Source: Vibrio viridaestus
GTDB taxonomy: Bacteria > Pseudomonadota > Gammaproteobacteria > Enterobacterales > Vibrionaceae
Reading direction: 5' to 3'
DNA length: 64,000 nt
NCBI RefSeq assembly: GCF_003856525.1
Contig: NZ_RJVQ01000003.1
Coordinates: 372,001-436,000 of the forward strand
This document shows, piece after piece, positions 56,565 through 64,000 of this stretch; positions within the stretch are counted from its first letter, which is position 1, and the number at the start of each line of letters is the position of its first letter. The notes below the pieces were generated by a model. That model made no database searches and had not been told where the DNA came from. It saw nothing but the letters and a program-made list of their open reading frames with translations. The translations under genes were made by a program, and so were the position numbers.

Positions 56565-57170
56565 ATGATTAAAAATATAATTTTTGATATCGGAAATGTA
56601 ATAGTTAGATGGAATCCTCTTGAAATTATTGCTCTGACATTTCCTCAAGATCCTAGCCCTTATGATAAAACTAAACAGGTATTTCAGAGTGAAATTTGGT
56701 TGAAACTCAATCAAGGTATTATTTCCGAGCAGGAAGCGAAATTACAGTACCAACTTAAACTCAGTTTGAGTCCTGACGATACAGAGACACTGTTCTATTA
56801 CGTCAAAGCAACTCAGATCTTGTTGCATGGGTCTATGGAGCTACTACTTAAACTAAAGCAGGCTGGATACAAGCTGTACGCATTAACCGATAATGTGACT
56901 GAAATTATTGATTATTTAAAGAAAACTTATGACTTTTGGTCCCTATTTGAAGGCTCCATTATTTCTGCTAACGAAGGCGTTCTTAAGCCCGATCCCACTA
57001 TTTATAAGTCGGTACTTAACCGATTTGATTTACGTGCGGAAGAGAGCGTCTTTTTGGATGATATGGCAGCTAATGTTAAGGGAGCTGAAGCTGTTGGGAT
57101 TCAAGCTATTCAATTTTATTCTGCGAGACAATGCGAGCAAGAATTAGCGAACCTCGGTATTACGGTATAG
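56565..57170 (+). CDS. HAD-IA phosphatase (YihX-like)
   Basis: A 201-residue haloacid-dehalogenase-type phosphatase. Motif I is IFDIGNVIVRW (nucleophile Asp, with Gly in place of the usual second Asp, as in YihX, an alpha-glucose-1-phosphatase). Motif II is ALTDN, Lys of motif III is in EGVLKPDPTIY and motif IV is FLDDMAANV. A small helical cap lies after motif I. The substrate is unknown; sugar phosphates are common for this branch. Confidence 0.85.
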   Translation: MIKNIIFDIGNVIVRWNPLEIIALTFPQDPSPYDKTKQVFQSEIWLKLNQGIISEQEAKLQYQLKLSLSPDDTETLFYYVKATQILLHGSMELLLKLKQAGYKLYALTDNVTEIIDYLKKTYDFWSLFEGSIISANEGVLKPDPTIYKSVLNRFDLRAEESVFLDDMAANVKGAEAVGIQAIQFYSARQCEQELANLGITV

Positions 57171-57288
57171 TTTCGTTGATGATTTTATGTGCTACAAAGT
57201 TATTGAAAATAAGTGTTACTTGACTACCTTTAAGATTGCAGGAAGTGAATATATTACAAATAAAAGTGTATCTGAAGGGAGTAACCTC

Positions 57289-57726
57289 ATGAAGGGAGCA
57301 AAGTTCGTCACTATCGTATCGTTAGCCATGGCAGCGAATATCTCTATTGCATCTGAGTTATCTGATATTTCAAATCTTCAGTGGAAAAATAGAGTCATTT
57401 TAGTCGATGAAACTAAACATAACTTAAATTCAATTAATTACTTTCAAAATAGCGTATCGGGCGTTGCTGAGAGAGATGTAGTGTGGTTTATATTTCAACC
57501 TGATGGCGTTAAAACTAATTACACGGGTAAAGTGTCCAATGATCTCTATATGAACTCAAAAGAACGCTACGGTCTTGGAAAAGATGCCGTTCTTCTCATT
57601 GGAAAAGATGGTGGTGTAAAACAACGGCTGAATAAAATGGAGCTCAAAGAGCTGTTTGGTGAGATAGATAGAATGCCCATGAGACAGCGTGAGATGCGTC
57701 AGCAAGGCGGCTCAGACCAGTCCTAA
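57289..57726 (+). CDS. DUF4174 exported protein
   Basis: A 145-residue periplasmic protein with a signal peptide (about 1-22, ending SIASE). The fold looks thioredoxin-like, as in DUF4174, with WKNRVILVDE, VWFIFQPDG and a C-terminal DRMPMRQREMRQQG typical of the family. Function unknown. The start at 57289 follows GAAGGGAG; a frame from 57187 adds 34 residues without family support. Confidence 0.75.
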   Translation: MKGAKFVTIVSLAMAANISIASELSDISNLQWKNRVILVDETKHNLNSINYFQNSVSGVAERDVVWFIFQPDGVKTNYTGKVSNDLYMNSKERYGLGKDAVLLIGKDGGVKQRLNKMELKELFGEIDRMPMRQREMRQQGGSDQS

Positions 57727-57760
57727 AATAACCATCTGAGCTGCGCATTATGAATAGCCA

Positions 57761-59005
57761 CTAAAGATCTGATTCAGGAACCGTTATCACAGGCTCAGGA
57801 ACCGCATCCTCGATACTGGATGTTACGTTTCTCCGTTTCACTACATTTAGACTATAAAGGATTAGCATTAAAGTCATTACGCCACCCGAGAGGGTGAACA
57901 GTTTGGCATAGCCTGTGTTTACCGCGATCATGCCATATAGTATTGCTCCACAACCATTGCCTATATCCAACATGTTGTAAAATGTTGCACTTGCAGAGCT
58001 ACTTCTACTTTCAGGGACTCTATTCAATATCTCTGTTTGTAATGCTGGGAATAGGGCGCCTAGGCCAAAGCCATATAAAATAGAGCAGAGTAAAAAGCTA
58101 AACTGTGTTCTTACGTAGTACAAAGAGTAGAACGAAATTAAAAAGAGTATGATTCCGGGAATAATAGTGAATGCAGCCCCTTTCTTATCGTAAATTCTTC
58201 CTGAAAATACTCTAGAGATACAGACGCATATAGTAGAAACAAGGAAAAAATATCCTGCATTTCCTATTCCTTGCTCCTCAGAAAAAACAGAAGCGAAGTT
58301 TAAAATACTTCCGTAACCAACTCCAAATAACAATGTTAACAATGCTGGAAATCGTGCGCCTTTTACCGCGAATTGGTCTGAAAATGATATTTTATTACCA
58401 ACTACTTGGCTAGAAAATGAATAGTGTTTATCAAAGTGGCAAAAATAAGTCCAAATTAAAGCAACGATTTGACATGAAACTGCAAATATAAATACAGCGT
58501 TAAAACTAAAGTCAGTTGCCAGCCATAATCCAAATGCAGGTGCTATTGCCATGGCTACGGTGGTACCTAAGCCAAAGTAACCCATACCTTCACCTTTTCG
58601 AGCGCGGGGTATAATTACTGCTGCTAGCGTAGCATAAAATGTTGTTGCAATACCGAACCCTACACCATGAAGAATACGTATTGACAGTATTCCATCTACA
58701 CTCGGAAATAATGAATATCCCCAAGCACATAATAGAGAAATCATGATACCTAAAAATAAGCAACCAATGGTACCTAAGTATTTCTTCCCTATATCTGAAA
58801 ACATTCGGATAATAATTGCAGAGAATACGAAGATACCTGCGACAAGACCTACTTCAGTTGGAGTGCCACCCATTTTAGATACATAGAGAGGCAGAACAGG
58901 TAATAATAAGTGAAATCCAGCAAAAAACACTCCGTTTGTAATAATAAGCGAGATGAAGTTACCAGTCCATAATCGCCTGTAATCTGAGTTGTCAATATTG
59001 GACAT
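57761..59005 (-). CDS. Major facilitator superfamily transporter
   Basis: A 414-residue inner-membrane carrier with 12 predicted helices and a hydrophilic C-terminal tail (about 388-414). MFS marks: PLYVSKMGGTPTEVGLVAG after helix 1, RMFSDIGKKYLG in loop 2-3, RILHGVGFGIA in helix 4. It looks like the YfcJ/efflux-type branch; the substrate is unknown. It starts with GAAGGAGC five bases before the ATG. Codon use is somewhat AT-rich compared with neighbours. Confidence 0.85.
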   Translation of the reverse strand: MSNIDNSDYRRLWTGNFISLIITNGVFFAGFHLLLPVLPLYVSKMGGTPTEVGLVAGIFVFSAIIIRMFSDIGKKYLGTIGCLFLGIMISLLCAWGYSLFPSVDGILSIRILHGVGFGIATTFYATLAAVIIPRARKGEGMGYFGLGTTVAMAIAPAFGLWLATDFSFNAVFIFAVSCQIVALIWTYFCHFDKHYSFSSQVVGNKISFSDQFAVKGARFPALLTLLFGVGYGSILNFASVFSEEQGIGNAGYFFLVSTICVCISRVFSGRIYDKKGAAFTIIPGIILFLISFYSLYYVRTQFSFLLCSILYGFGLGALFPALQTEILNRVPESRSSSASATFYNMLDIGNGCGAILYGMIAVNTGYAKLFTLSGGVMTLMLILYSLNVVKRRNVTSSIEDAVPEPVITVPESDL

Positions 59006-59537
59006 TATATGCTCCTTCTAATATTTAAAATTTATTAAATATTAATTATCTTTAAATTATACAAAGTGATTTTTATATTTGGAGAAACATTGAATTTCTA
59101 GGAATTATAAAATCTATTTTACGAGAAATATAATAGGCCTATCGTTTTTGAAGTCAATTTTGTTATTGGAGCTGTTCTTGATTTTAAGCTTTTGATTTTA
59201 ATGTCATATTTATTTAGTGAATGACAACTATTTAAAATTTGAATCAATTAATATAAGTGTAGATAGTTTTATCAAGGAGTAGAAAAATATCTTGTTAAAG
59301 CGTATTATATCGCATTTGTGCTAGGGTGATTTTAAGAGACGAATAATCCTTCATTCTATGACGAAAGTTGAGCTTCGCTACGATTGTTGTGAGCAGAATT
59401 GCATATGTGATGAAAGCTTAATGTCAATCAATGCTTTGCCTATGAGTAAGTCGTTAGTATAAGAGACACAAGCGTCTTGAAATTGTTCTTAAATTTGATA
59501 TAACAAGAATCCAACTGGATATAAAAACAGTAAATAT
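59006..59537. other. AT-rich intergenic region
   Basis: About 530 bases without a convincing frame. It contains a GGAG-type sequence near 59276 with only a ten-codon frame after it, no strong hairpin and no recognised operator. Promoters for the two flanking divergent genes must lie here. Confidence 0.5.
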
Positions 59538-60353
59538 ATGTTAAGTAGACTGACAATATGTTTGTCGATGCTTTGTCCTCTAGTGTTGGCTGGGTGTACT
59601 TCATTCACTAGCCAGGTCACTGAACAAAAAGTCGTTCAACAACAGCAACCAAAAAAGATATCTATTGATCCCGGAATCAAAGACCACTTGGTTAAAATTG
59701 TTAATGATTCCTATGGTCCGGGAGATAAGCTCCTCAATCAACTGCTTGCGTCTGATGTCAATGTAGACGATCACGGTAGTTTCTCTGTTATTACAGCGAG
59801 ATATATTACCCCCACGAGTCCGATTAAAATTCGTAGTCAGGTAGATAATTATTGCCATACATTAAAAGGACGTATGAATAACGGTGGATGTGAACTGAGT
59901 TCGGATCCTGATATTATCGCATTTTATTATAAGCTGTCAGGCTCATTGAATAGTAATTATATTAGCGCGTATGATATTGATTTTTATTCAATTGTGCCAA
60001 AAAACGCAGATCAGAATGACGCTCTCAATCTAGCAAAGGAGAAAGGGTATGTTGACTCAATTCAGACTGCAAAACAAAAAAGTATTGATGATAAAAAAGC
60101 TCAGGAATTAGCTAAAAAGAAAGCTGAGTATGACAGAGAGATAGAGCGTCAAGCTCGATTACAGGCCATGCAGAAAGCAAGTATTGATACACGCGCTAAA
60201 GTCTTGAGACGTGGTACAAAAGTGTGCCAAGTTAGCCTTGATGATGTTGTTGTTGGCTATACTGAAGATGCTGCCAATGGAAAAGTGAAAGTTCTGGTTA
60301 ATAATAAATTAATTTGGGATTGGCCAGATAACTGGTTCGCATGTGATAGATAG
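59538..60353 (+). CDS. Lipoprotein of unknown function
   Basis: A 271-residue lipoprotein: signal peptide with lipobox VLAGC (Cys19). Residues about 40-160 form a globular part with two cysteines in NYCHTLKGRMNNGGCE; residues about 165-225 are a charged helix rich in Lys, Glu and Ala (DDKKAQELAKKKAEYDREI); the end is a short beta-rich unit (CQVSLDDVVVGYTED). No family is recognised. It stands alone with a terminator after it. Confidence 0.7.
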   Translation: MLSRLTICLSMLCPLVLAGCTSFTSQVTEQKVVQQQQPKKISIDPGIKDHLVKIVNDSYGPGDKLLNQLLASDVNVDDHGSFSVITARYITPTSPIKIRSQVDNYCHTLKGRMNNGGCELSSDPDIIAFYYKLSGSLNSNYISAYDIDFYSIVPKNADQNDALNLAKEKGYVDSIQTAKQKSIDDKKAQELAKKKAEYDREIERQARLQAMQKASIDTRAKVLRRGTKVCQVSLDDVVVGYTEDAANGKVKVLVNNKLIWDWPDNWFACDR

Positions 60354-60355
60354 AT

Positions 60356-60390
60356 AAAAAAGCAGCCTCCATAAAGAGGCTGTTTTCTTT
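60356..60390. terminator. Intrinsic terminator
   Basis: CAGCCTC with GAGGCTG around CATAAA, T run on the plus side and A run on the other, between convergent genes. Confidence 0.85.
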
Positions 60391-60401
60391 TGAAGCGTTC
60401 A

Positions 60402-60926
60402 TTATTCCGCATACCCACTACCGATTGCTCTAAAGGGCATATCAAGCTGTAATTCTGGTACTTGTTTTCCCACCCAGGCAGGAAATGTGTTGCTATTTGG
60501 ACCCGGAAAGACTGTGTATTCATCAGACCAAGGATAATTCGACACTGCGACTGCAATTTTCGGGATCAGCTCCTTTGCTTGTTCGCCTGTTAACGACAGG
60601 AACTTTTTAGGTTTCGCTCCGTACCAATAACGATCCGGCGTTGCAGTTTGATATTCGTGGAGTGCGGGTAGGCCACGCTTCAAACGCCATCCAACTACTT
60701 CATAAACTGTGTATTCCTTGGCGTTTTCTGGTTTCACTGCCAGCCATGTGTGCACAGCAAAAATACCTCTCCATCCATACGCATTAGCCGCGTAAGCTTC
60801 GATGACGGCATCAGAATATTCTGTTGGGTCTATAGCTATACCTGCGGGGGCTCGACTTGCTGTTCTCCAATCATCATTCGAACATCCAGCTACGAGAAGA
60901 AGAAACAGTACACTTAAAATGCGCAT
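60402..60926 (-). CDS. DUF3750 lipoprotein
   Basis: A 174-residue lipoprotein. Signal peptide with lipobox LLVAGC (Cys17). The mature part matches DUF3750: DWRTASRAPAGIA, YAANAYGWRGIFAVHTWLAV and PGPNSNTFPAWVG with His and Cys-like invariant positions. The family has an enzyme-like pattern but no known role. The ATG at 60926 (MRILSVLF) was chosen for the signal peptide; a longer frame to 61007 lacks one. Confidence 0.8.
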   Translation of the reverse strand: MRILSVLFLLLVAGCSNDDWRTASRAPAGIAIDPTEYSDAVIEAYAANAYGWRGIFAVHTWLAVKPENAKEYTVYEVVGWRLKRGLPALHEYQTATPDRYWYGAKPKKFLSLTGEQAKELIPKIAVAVSNYPWSDEYTVFPGPNSNTFPAWVGKQVPELQLDMPFRAIGSGYAE

Positions 60927-61080
60927 AACCCTTTGGCCTCCTTGGTGAAAATACCACCAATCATCGTGCCTCATTCGTAATTGACGTGCAAATTTACGAT
61001 GTAACAAAGCATTAAAAATTAATGTGGAACAAATTAACTATAGTGCATTATGCTTTTTTTCGTCAAATTACTTGAATTTA

Positions 61081-62292
61081 TTAAGATTCTTCTAATAAAA
61101 GTGATAGCAACTCTCCGTTGTGCATTGCTCTTTTGACAAGTGCGTACCCACCCATAGTCCCTTGCTCCTGAAATTTAGCGACACATAGAAACATTTCTTT
61201 ATTAAATTTATTCAATGCTTTACGCTCAATTTGAGTCTGAAGTTCAGGGAATAATATCTGAGAGCTACCAATAATTTCACCAGCCAGCAGAACTTTCTCA
61301 GGGTTAAAGACGTTGACTAAGATAGAGAGGACCTGACCTAAATACTGGGCTGTTTCTTCGACAACATGTACTGCGACTTCATCGCCATGTTCCGCAGCAG
61401 CACAGATATTCTCTACGGATAAAGAATCGAACGCTAAAGAAGTAGGGTGTCCTCTATCAATGAGCGTTTTTGCTCTGGACACAACAGCTCGGTTAGAAAC
61501 AACAGTTTCGAGACACCCAAAGTTGCCACAATGACATTTTTCTCCGAACGGATCGATTTGCACGTGGCCAATTTCTCCAACGGTTCTTTGTTTACCGCTT
61601 AGTAAGTTTCCATCGGACACGATTCCAGCACCAACACCACCGTGGATCGATATGAGAATAAAATCGTCGCAGTGTTTTGCATTACCAAGATAGTACTCAG
61701 CAAGTGCCAAAGCTCTGATGTCGTTGCCAACGAAAACCGGCAGATTAAATCCGTTGAGTGAATCGACCAGATTAAGGCCACCAATTTCATGGTTGGGTGA
61801 GTAGTGTATTAGGCCGGATTGGGTATCGATCAAACCTGCTAGGGTTACCGCAACGGCGATGATTTTAACGTTAGAATGCTGTTTGATTGAAGCTCCAATG
61901 ACAGTATTTAATGTTGAAACAATACTGCTCGGATCATGATTTGTCAGAGGTATGCGCTCGTGGGAGAGACTTTCTCCTGCGAGATTCATCATTGCAACAT
62001 GCAGTTCCGTTCGACCCAGTCGACAGGAGACAAAGTGAAGTGAGGCTTGATTCGTGGTCAATGCGATAGCTGGCCGCCCACCAGTCGAAGCTTCTTGAGA
62101 AAGTTCCGATACAAGACCATGCGACATCAACTGACGAGTAATATTAGTGACACTTGCGGGGGCAAGGTTGCTTTGCTGTACGATATTGACGCGCGATACC
62201 GGTCCGTTAAGGTCGATGAGCTGGTAGACTAAGGCTGCGTTATTAAACTTAACCTTTTCGTTTGTTTTAACCTGACCACTAATATTACTCAT
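61081..62292 (-). CDS. nagC: ROK-family repressor, NagC-like
   Basis: A 403-residue ROK repressor. A winged helix-turn-helix at about 15-75 (VSRVNIVQQSNLAPASVTNI) is followed by the sugar-kinase-like domain with GNDIRALALAEY, the SIHGGVGAGIV loop and the zinc motif GEIGHVQIDP...CHCGNFGCLE. NagC proteins release DNA when N-acetylglucosamine-6-phosphate binds. It is last of nagB-nagA-nagC, five bases after nagA. The sequence diverges from the usual Vibrio NagC at the N-terminus, so it may be a paralogue with another target set. Confidence 0.75.
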   Translation of the reverse strand: MSNISGQVKTNEKVKFNNAALVYQLIDLNGPVSRVNIVQQSNLAPASVTNITRQLMSHGLVSELSQEASTGGRPAIALTTNQASLHFVSCRLGRTELHVAMMNLAGESLSHERIPLTNHDPSSIVSTLNTVIGASIKQHSNVKIIAVAVTLAGLIDTQSGLIHYSPNHEIGGLNLVDSLNGFNLPVFVGNDIRALALAEYYLGNAKHCDDFILISIHGGVGAGIVSDGNLLSGKQRTVGEIGHVQIDPFGEKCHCGNFGCLETVVSNRAVVSRAKTLIDRGHPTSLAFDSLSVENICAAAEHGDEVAVHVVEETAQYLGQVLSILVNVFNPEKVLLAGEIIGSSQILFPELQTQIERKALNKFNKEMFLCVAKFQEQGTMGGYALVKRAMHNGELLSLLLEES

Positions 62293-62297
62293 CGAAA

Positions 62298-63443
62298 TTA
62301 ATTCCTCATTATCACTCCATTCACTATGGACGCTGACACTTTATAGTCTTGATTCATAACGATCAAGTTTGCTGTGTATCCTGGTTTGATTTGTCCCAGT
62401 GAGTTATCTACGCCAATCGCTTTAGCCGGGTAGAGTGTTGCCATTCGTATTGCTTCTTCTTTTGCAATATTCGCCTTCTCTACTAACAGACGGACGCCTT
62501 CATCCATAGTCAGCGCTGAGCCACCGAGGGTTCCGTTTTCATCAACGCATTTCCCATTTTGGATGAGTATTTTACTACCGCAAAAGTCAAACGAAGACAT
62601 ATCTTTAGGCGCATTAGCGCCTGCTGTTGCGTCTGTTACTAAGCAAAGCCTTTCTTGCATAATAGACTTAGCGATTCGGATGTTTGCCCAGTGAACATGG
62701 TAACCGTCGGCGATAATTCCAGCATAAATATGTTGAGCATCAAGCACTGCCCCCACAACTCCGGGCTCACGTCCACTTGATGTAGGGCTCATCGCATTAT
62801 AAAGGTGGGTTGCAAATGACACGCCATTTTCAATCGCACGACGAGCCTGATCATACGTCGCTGCTGTATGGCCGATACTAACGATAATCCCAGCATCTAT
62901 TAACTGTTTAATATGCTCCTCTTTGTTCATCTCTGGGGCGAGGGTGATTTTTTTTAGCCACTGGGATTGTTCTGCTAGCCAAGAGATCATTTCCTCATTT
63001 GGCTGACGTAGCTGAGCTTCAGGATGGATTCCTTTACGTTTGGGGTTGGTGTAAGGACCCTCAAGGTGCATGCCTAACACTTGATGCTTATGTTGGCTCA
63101 TATAGCGCTTGCAGGCCTCTATTCCTAATCGGATGGTATTATCACTGTCGCTAATCAGGGTGGGTAAAAAGCTCGTGGTTCCACTCTTCAAATTTACCTG
63201 ATGCATGTGTTCAAGAGTAGCAACGTCAGGTTTATCATTAAACATGATACCGCCACATCCATTGAGCTGAAGATCAATGAAGCCTGCGCATATCCACTGT
63301 CCATGAGTATCAAATATCTCCGCGCTGCCGGGAATTCCTGTCTCGTCGATAATATCGACAATGGTATCATTTTCTACTAAGACTGCCTTGTTATGCAGGG
63401 TATCAAAGCCAGTAAAAACTATACCGTTAGTTAAAGCGAGCAT
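62298..63443 (-). CDS. nagA: N-acetylglucosamine-6-phosphate deacetylase
   Basis: A 381-residue amidohydrolase that removes acetate from N-acetylglucosamine-6-phosphate, a key step in chitin and amino-sugar use. Motifs: GMHLEGPYTNPKRKGIHP with the metal-binding Glu, SIGHTAA and HLYNAMSP with the metal-binding His residues, and LVTDATAGA with the catalytic Asp. It lies two bases after nagB and five before nagC, so the three are one operon. Confidence 0.95.
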   Translation of the reverse strand: MLALTNGIVFTGFDTLHNKAVLVENDTIVDIIDETGIPGSAEIFDTHGQWICAGFIDLQLNGCGGIMFNDKPDVATLEHMHQVNLKSGTTSFLPTLISDSDNTIRLGIEACKRYMSQHKHQVLGMHLEGPYTNPKRKGIHPEAQLRQPNEEMISWLAEQSQWLKKITLAPEMNKEEHIKQLIDAGIIVSIGHTAATYDQARRAIENGVSFATHLYNAMSPTSSGREPGVVGAVLDAQHIYAGIIADGYHVHWANIRIAKSIMQERLCLVTDATAGANAPKDMSSFDFCGSKILIQNGKCVDENGTLGGSALTMDEGVRLLVEKANIAKEEAIRMATLYPAKAIGVDNSLGQIKPGYTANLIVMNQDYKVSASIVNGVIMRN

Positions 63444-63445
63444 AC

Positions 63446-64000
63446 TTATTTACCCTCATCAACGGCGCGGATTTCTTTCTCTTCTAATTGCTGAAAGTAA
63501 CGTAGAGTTTTTACTTTTAGCTCCATAGAGGCTGGCTCATCACAAATAATAATACTTTTAGCATGGAGCTGGAGTGCAGATATCGTCCATAAGTGATTAA
63601 CTGCACCTTCTACGCCAGCTTGTACGGCAAGTGCTTTATTAGCACCAGTTGCTAGAATAAGCACTTCTCTCGCGTCCAGTAGTGTACCTACACCCACAGT
63701 CAGGGCCATTTTAGGAACTGAAGCGATATCATCATCAAAAAATCTCGCGTTATCCTGAATGGTTTCTGGGGTTAATGTTTTTATGCGAGTACGAGAGCTA
63801 AGAGATGAAGCTGGTTCATTAAATGCAATATGACCATCGCTTCCAACACCGCCAAAAAACAAGTGAATTCCACCCACACTACGAATCTTATCTTCATATG
63901 CTTGGCATTCTGTATCAAGGTCATTTGCCATACCATTTAGGATATTGACGTGATTTTTGTCGATATCGACGTGGTTAAAAAAGTTGTCGAACATAAATGC
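63446..64000 (-). CDS. nagB: Glucosamine-6-phosphate deaminase, N-terminus cut by the window end
   Basis: The C-terminal 184 or so residues of NagB, which turns glucosamine-6-phosphate into fructose-6-phosphate and ammonia. Visible: [37 protein letters not shown] with the active Asp/His region, [15 protein letters not shown] and the C-terminal [11 protein letters not shown]. The reading frame is open through base 64000, so about 80 N-terminal residues are outside. The allosteric-site residues of the family around TRIKTL are kept. Confidence 0.95.
   Translation of the reverse strand, partial: AFMFDNFFNHVDIDKNHVNILNGMANDLDTECQAYEDKIRSVGGIHLFFGGVGSDGHIAFNEPASSLSSRTRIKTLTPETIQDNARFFDDDIASVPKMALTVGVGTLLDAREVLILATGANKALAVQAGVEGAVNHLWTISALQLHAKSIIICDEPASMELKVKTLRYFQQLEEKEIRAVDEGK

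Noticed and set aside
1-64000. CRISPR arrays, insertion sequences, integron attC repeats, rRNA or tRNA genes.
   Set aside because: No regularly spaced repeats, transposase frames, VCR-like repeats or cloverleaf patterns were noticed in any gap.

Overview
The window reads as part of the larger chromosome of a Vibrionaceae bacterium, most likely a Vibrio. The evidence is protein resemblance and gene order: the norspermidine pathway (fused diaminobutyrate aminotransferase/decarboxylase, carboxynorspermidine synthase, carboxynorspermidine decarboxylase), the cosR/BCCT pair, nrdAB-yfaE/ubiG/gyrA, ribA next to an imelysin operon, and radD/rsuA/bcr beside rplY. The species cannot be told from the sequence alone.

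Region 1 (1-3.9 kb) is the end of a prophage that continues to the left. It holds a probable holin, a SAR-type GH24 endolysin, an overlapping Rz/Rz1-like spanin pair, a large tail-spike-like protein, and on the opposite strand a P22-antirepressor-like gene whose frame is broken at an A8 run where a -1 shift restores a complete protein. An AT-rich gap (3.9-4.5 kb) separates it from host genes. Region 2 (4.5-9.8 kb): a chemoreceptor behind a sigma28-like promoter, then an old-yellow-enzyme/aldo-keto-reductase operon divergent from a LysR regulator. Region 3 (9.8-10.7 kb) has no protein genes; it holds two tandem, similarly built, leftward small-RNA-like units, each with a CRP-like site upstream and an intrinsic terminator. 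Region 4 (10.7-22 kb): rplY with a hairpin-rich leader, radD, rsuA-bcr-DUF2913, an SDR/DUF2867 protein, a two-gene ABC exporter-type system and nhaA with a structured leader. Region 5 (22-27.8 kb): the norspermidine operon, preceded by a structured 5' region. Region 6 (27.8-40.5 kb): a chemoreceptor, a GcvR-like ACT protein, a CinA-like protein, the ribonucleotide reductase operon nrdA-nrdB-yfaE with NrdR-like and DnaA boxes, ubiG, gyrA. Region 7 (40.6-47.8 kb): ribA and a Fur-box-preceded operon of imelysin, di-haem oxidoreductase, second imelysin and DUF1513 protein, followed by an MBL-fold hydrolase and a DUF2982 protein. Region 8 (48-53.2 kb): cosR and a divergent BCCT osmolyte carrier, with two identical palindromic 14-mers between them, and a third chemoreceptor. 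Region 9 (53.2-61 kb): a cNMP/CBS/DUF294 signalling protein with its exonuclease partner, an acetyltransferase, a HAD phosphatase, a DUF4174 protein, an MFS carrier and two lipoproteins. Region 10 (61-64 kb): a leftward nagB(partial)-nagA-nagC-like operon for amino-sugar catabolism.

No rRNA, tRNA, CRISPR array or insertion sequence was seen. All calls rest on reading the sequence and on family knowledge; no database search was run.
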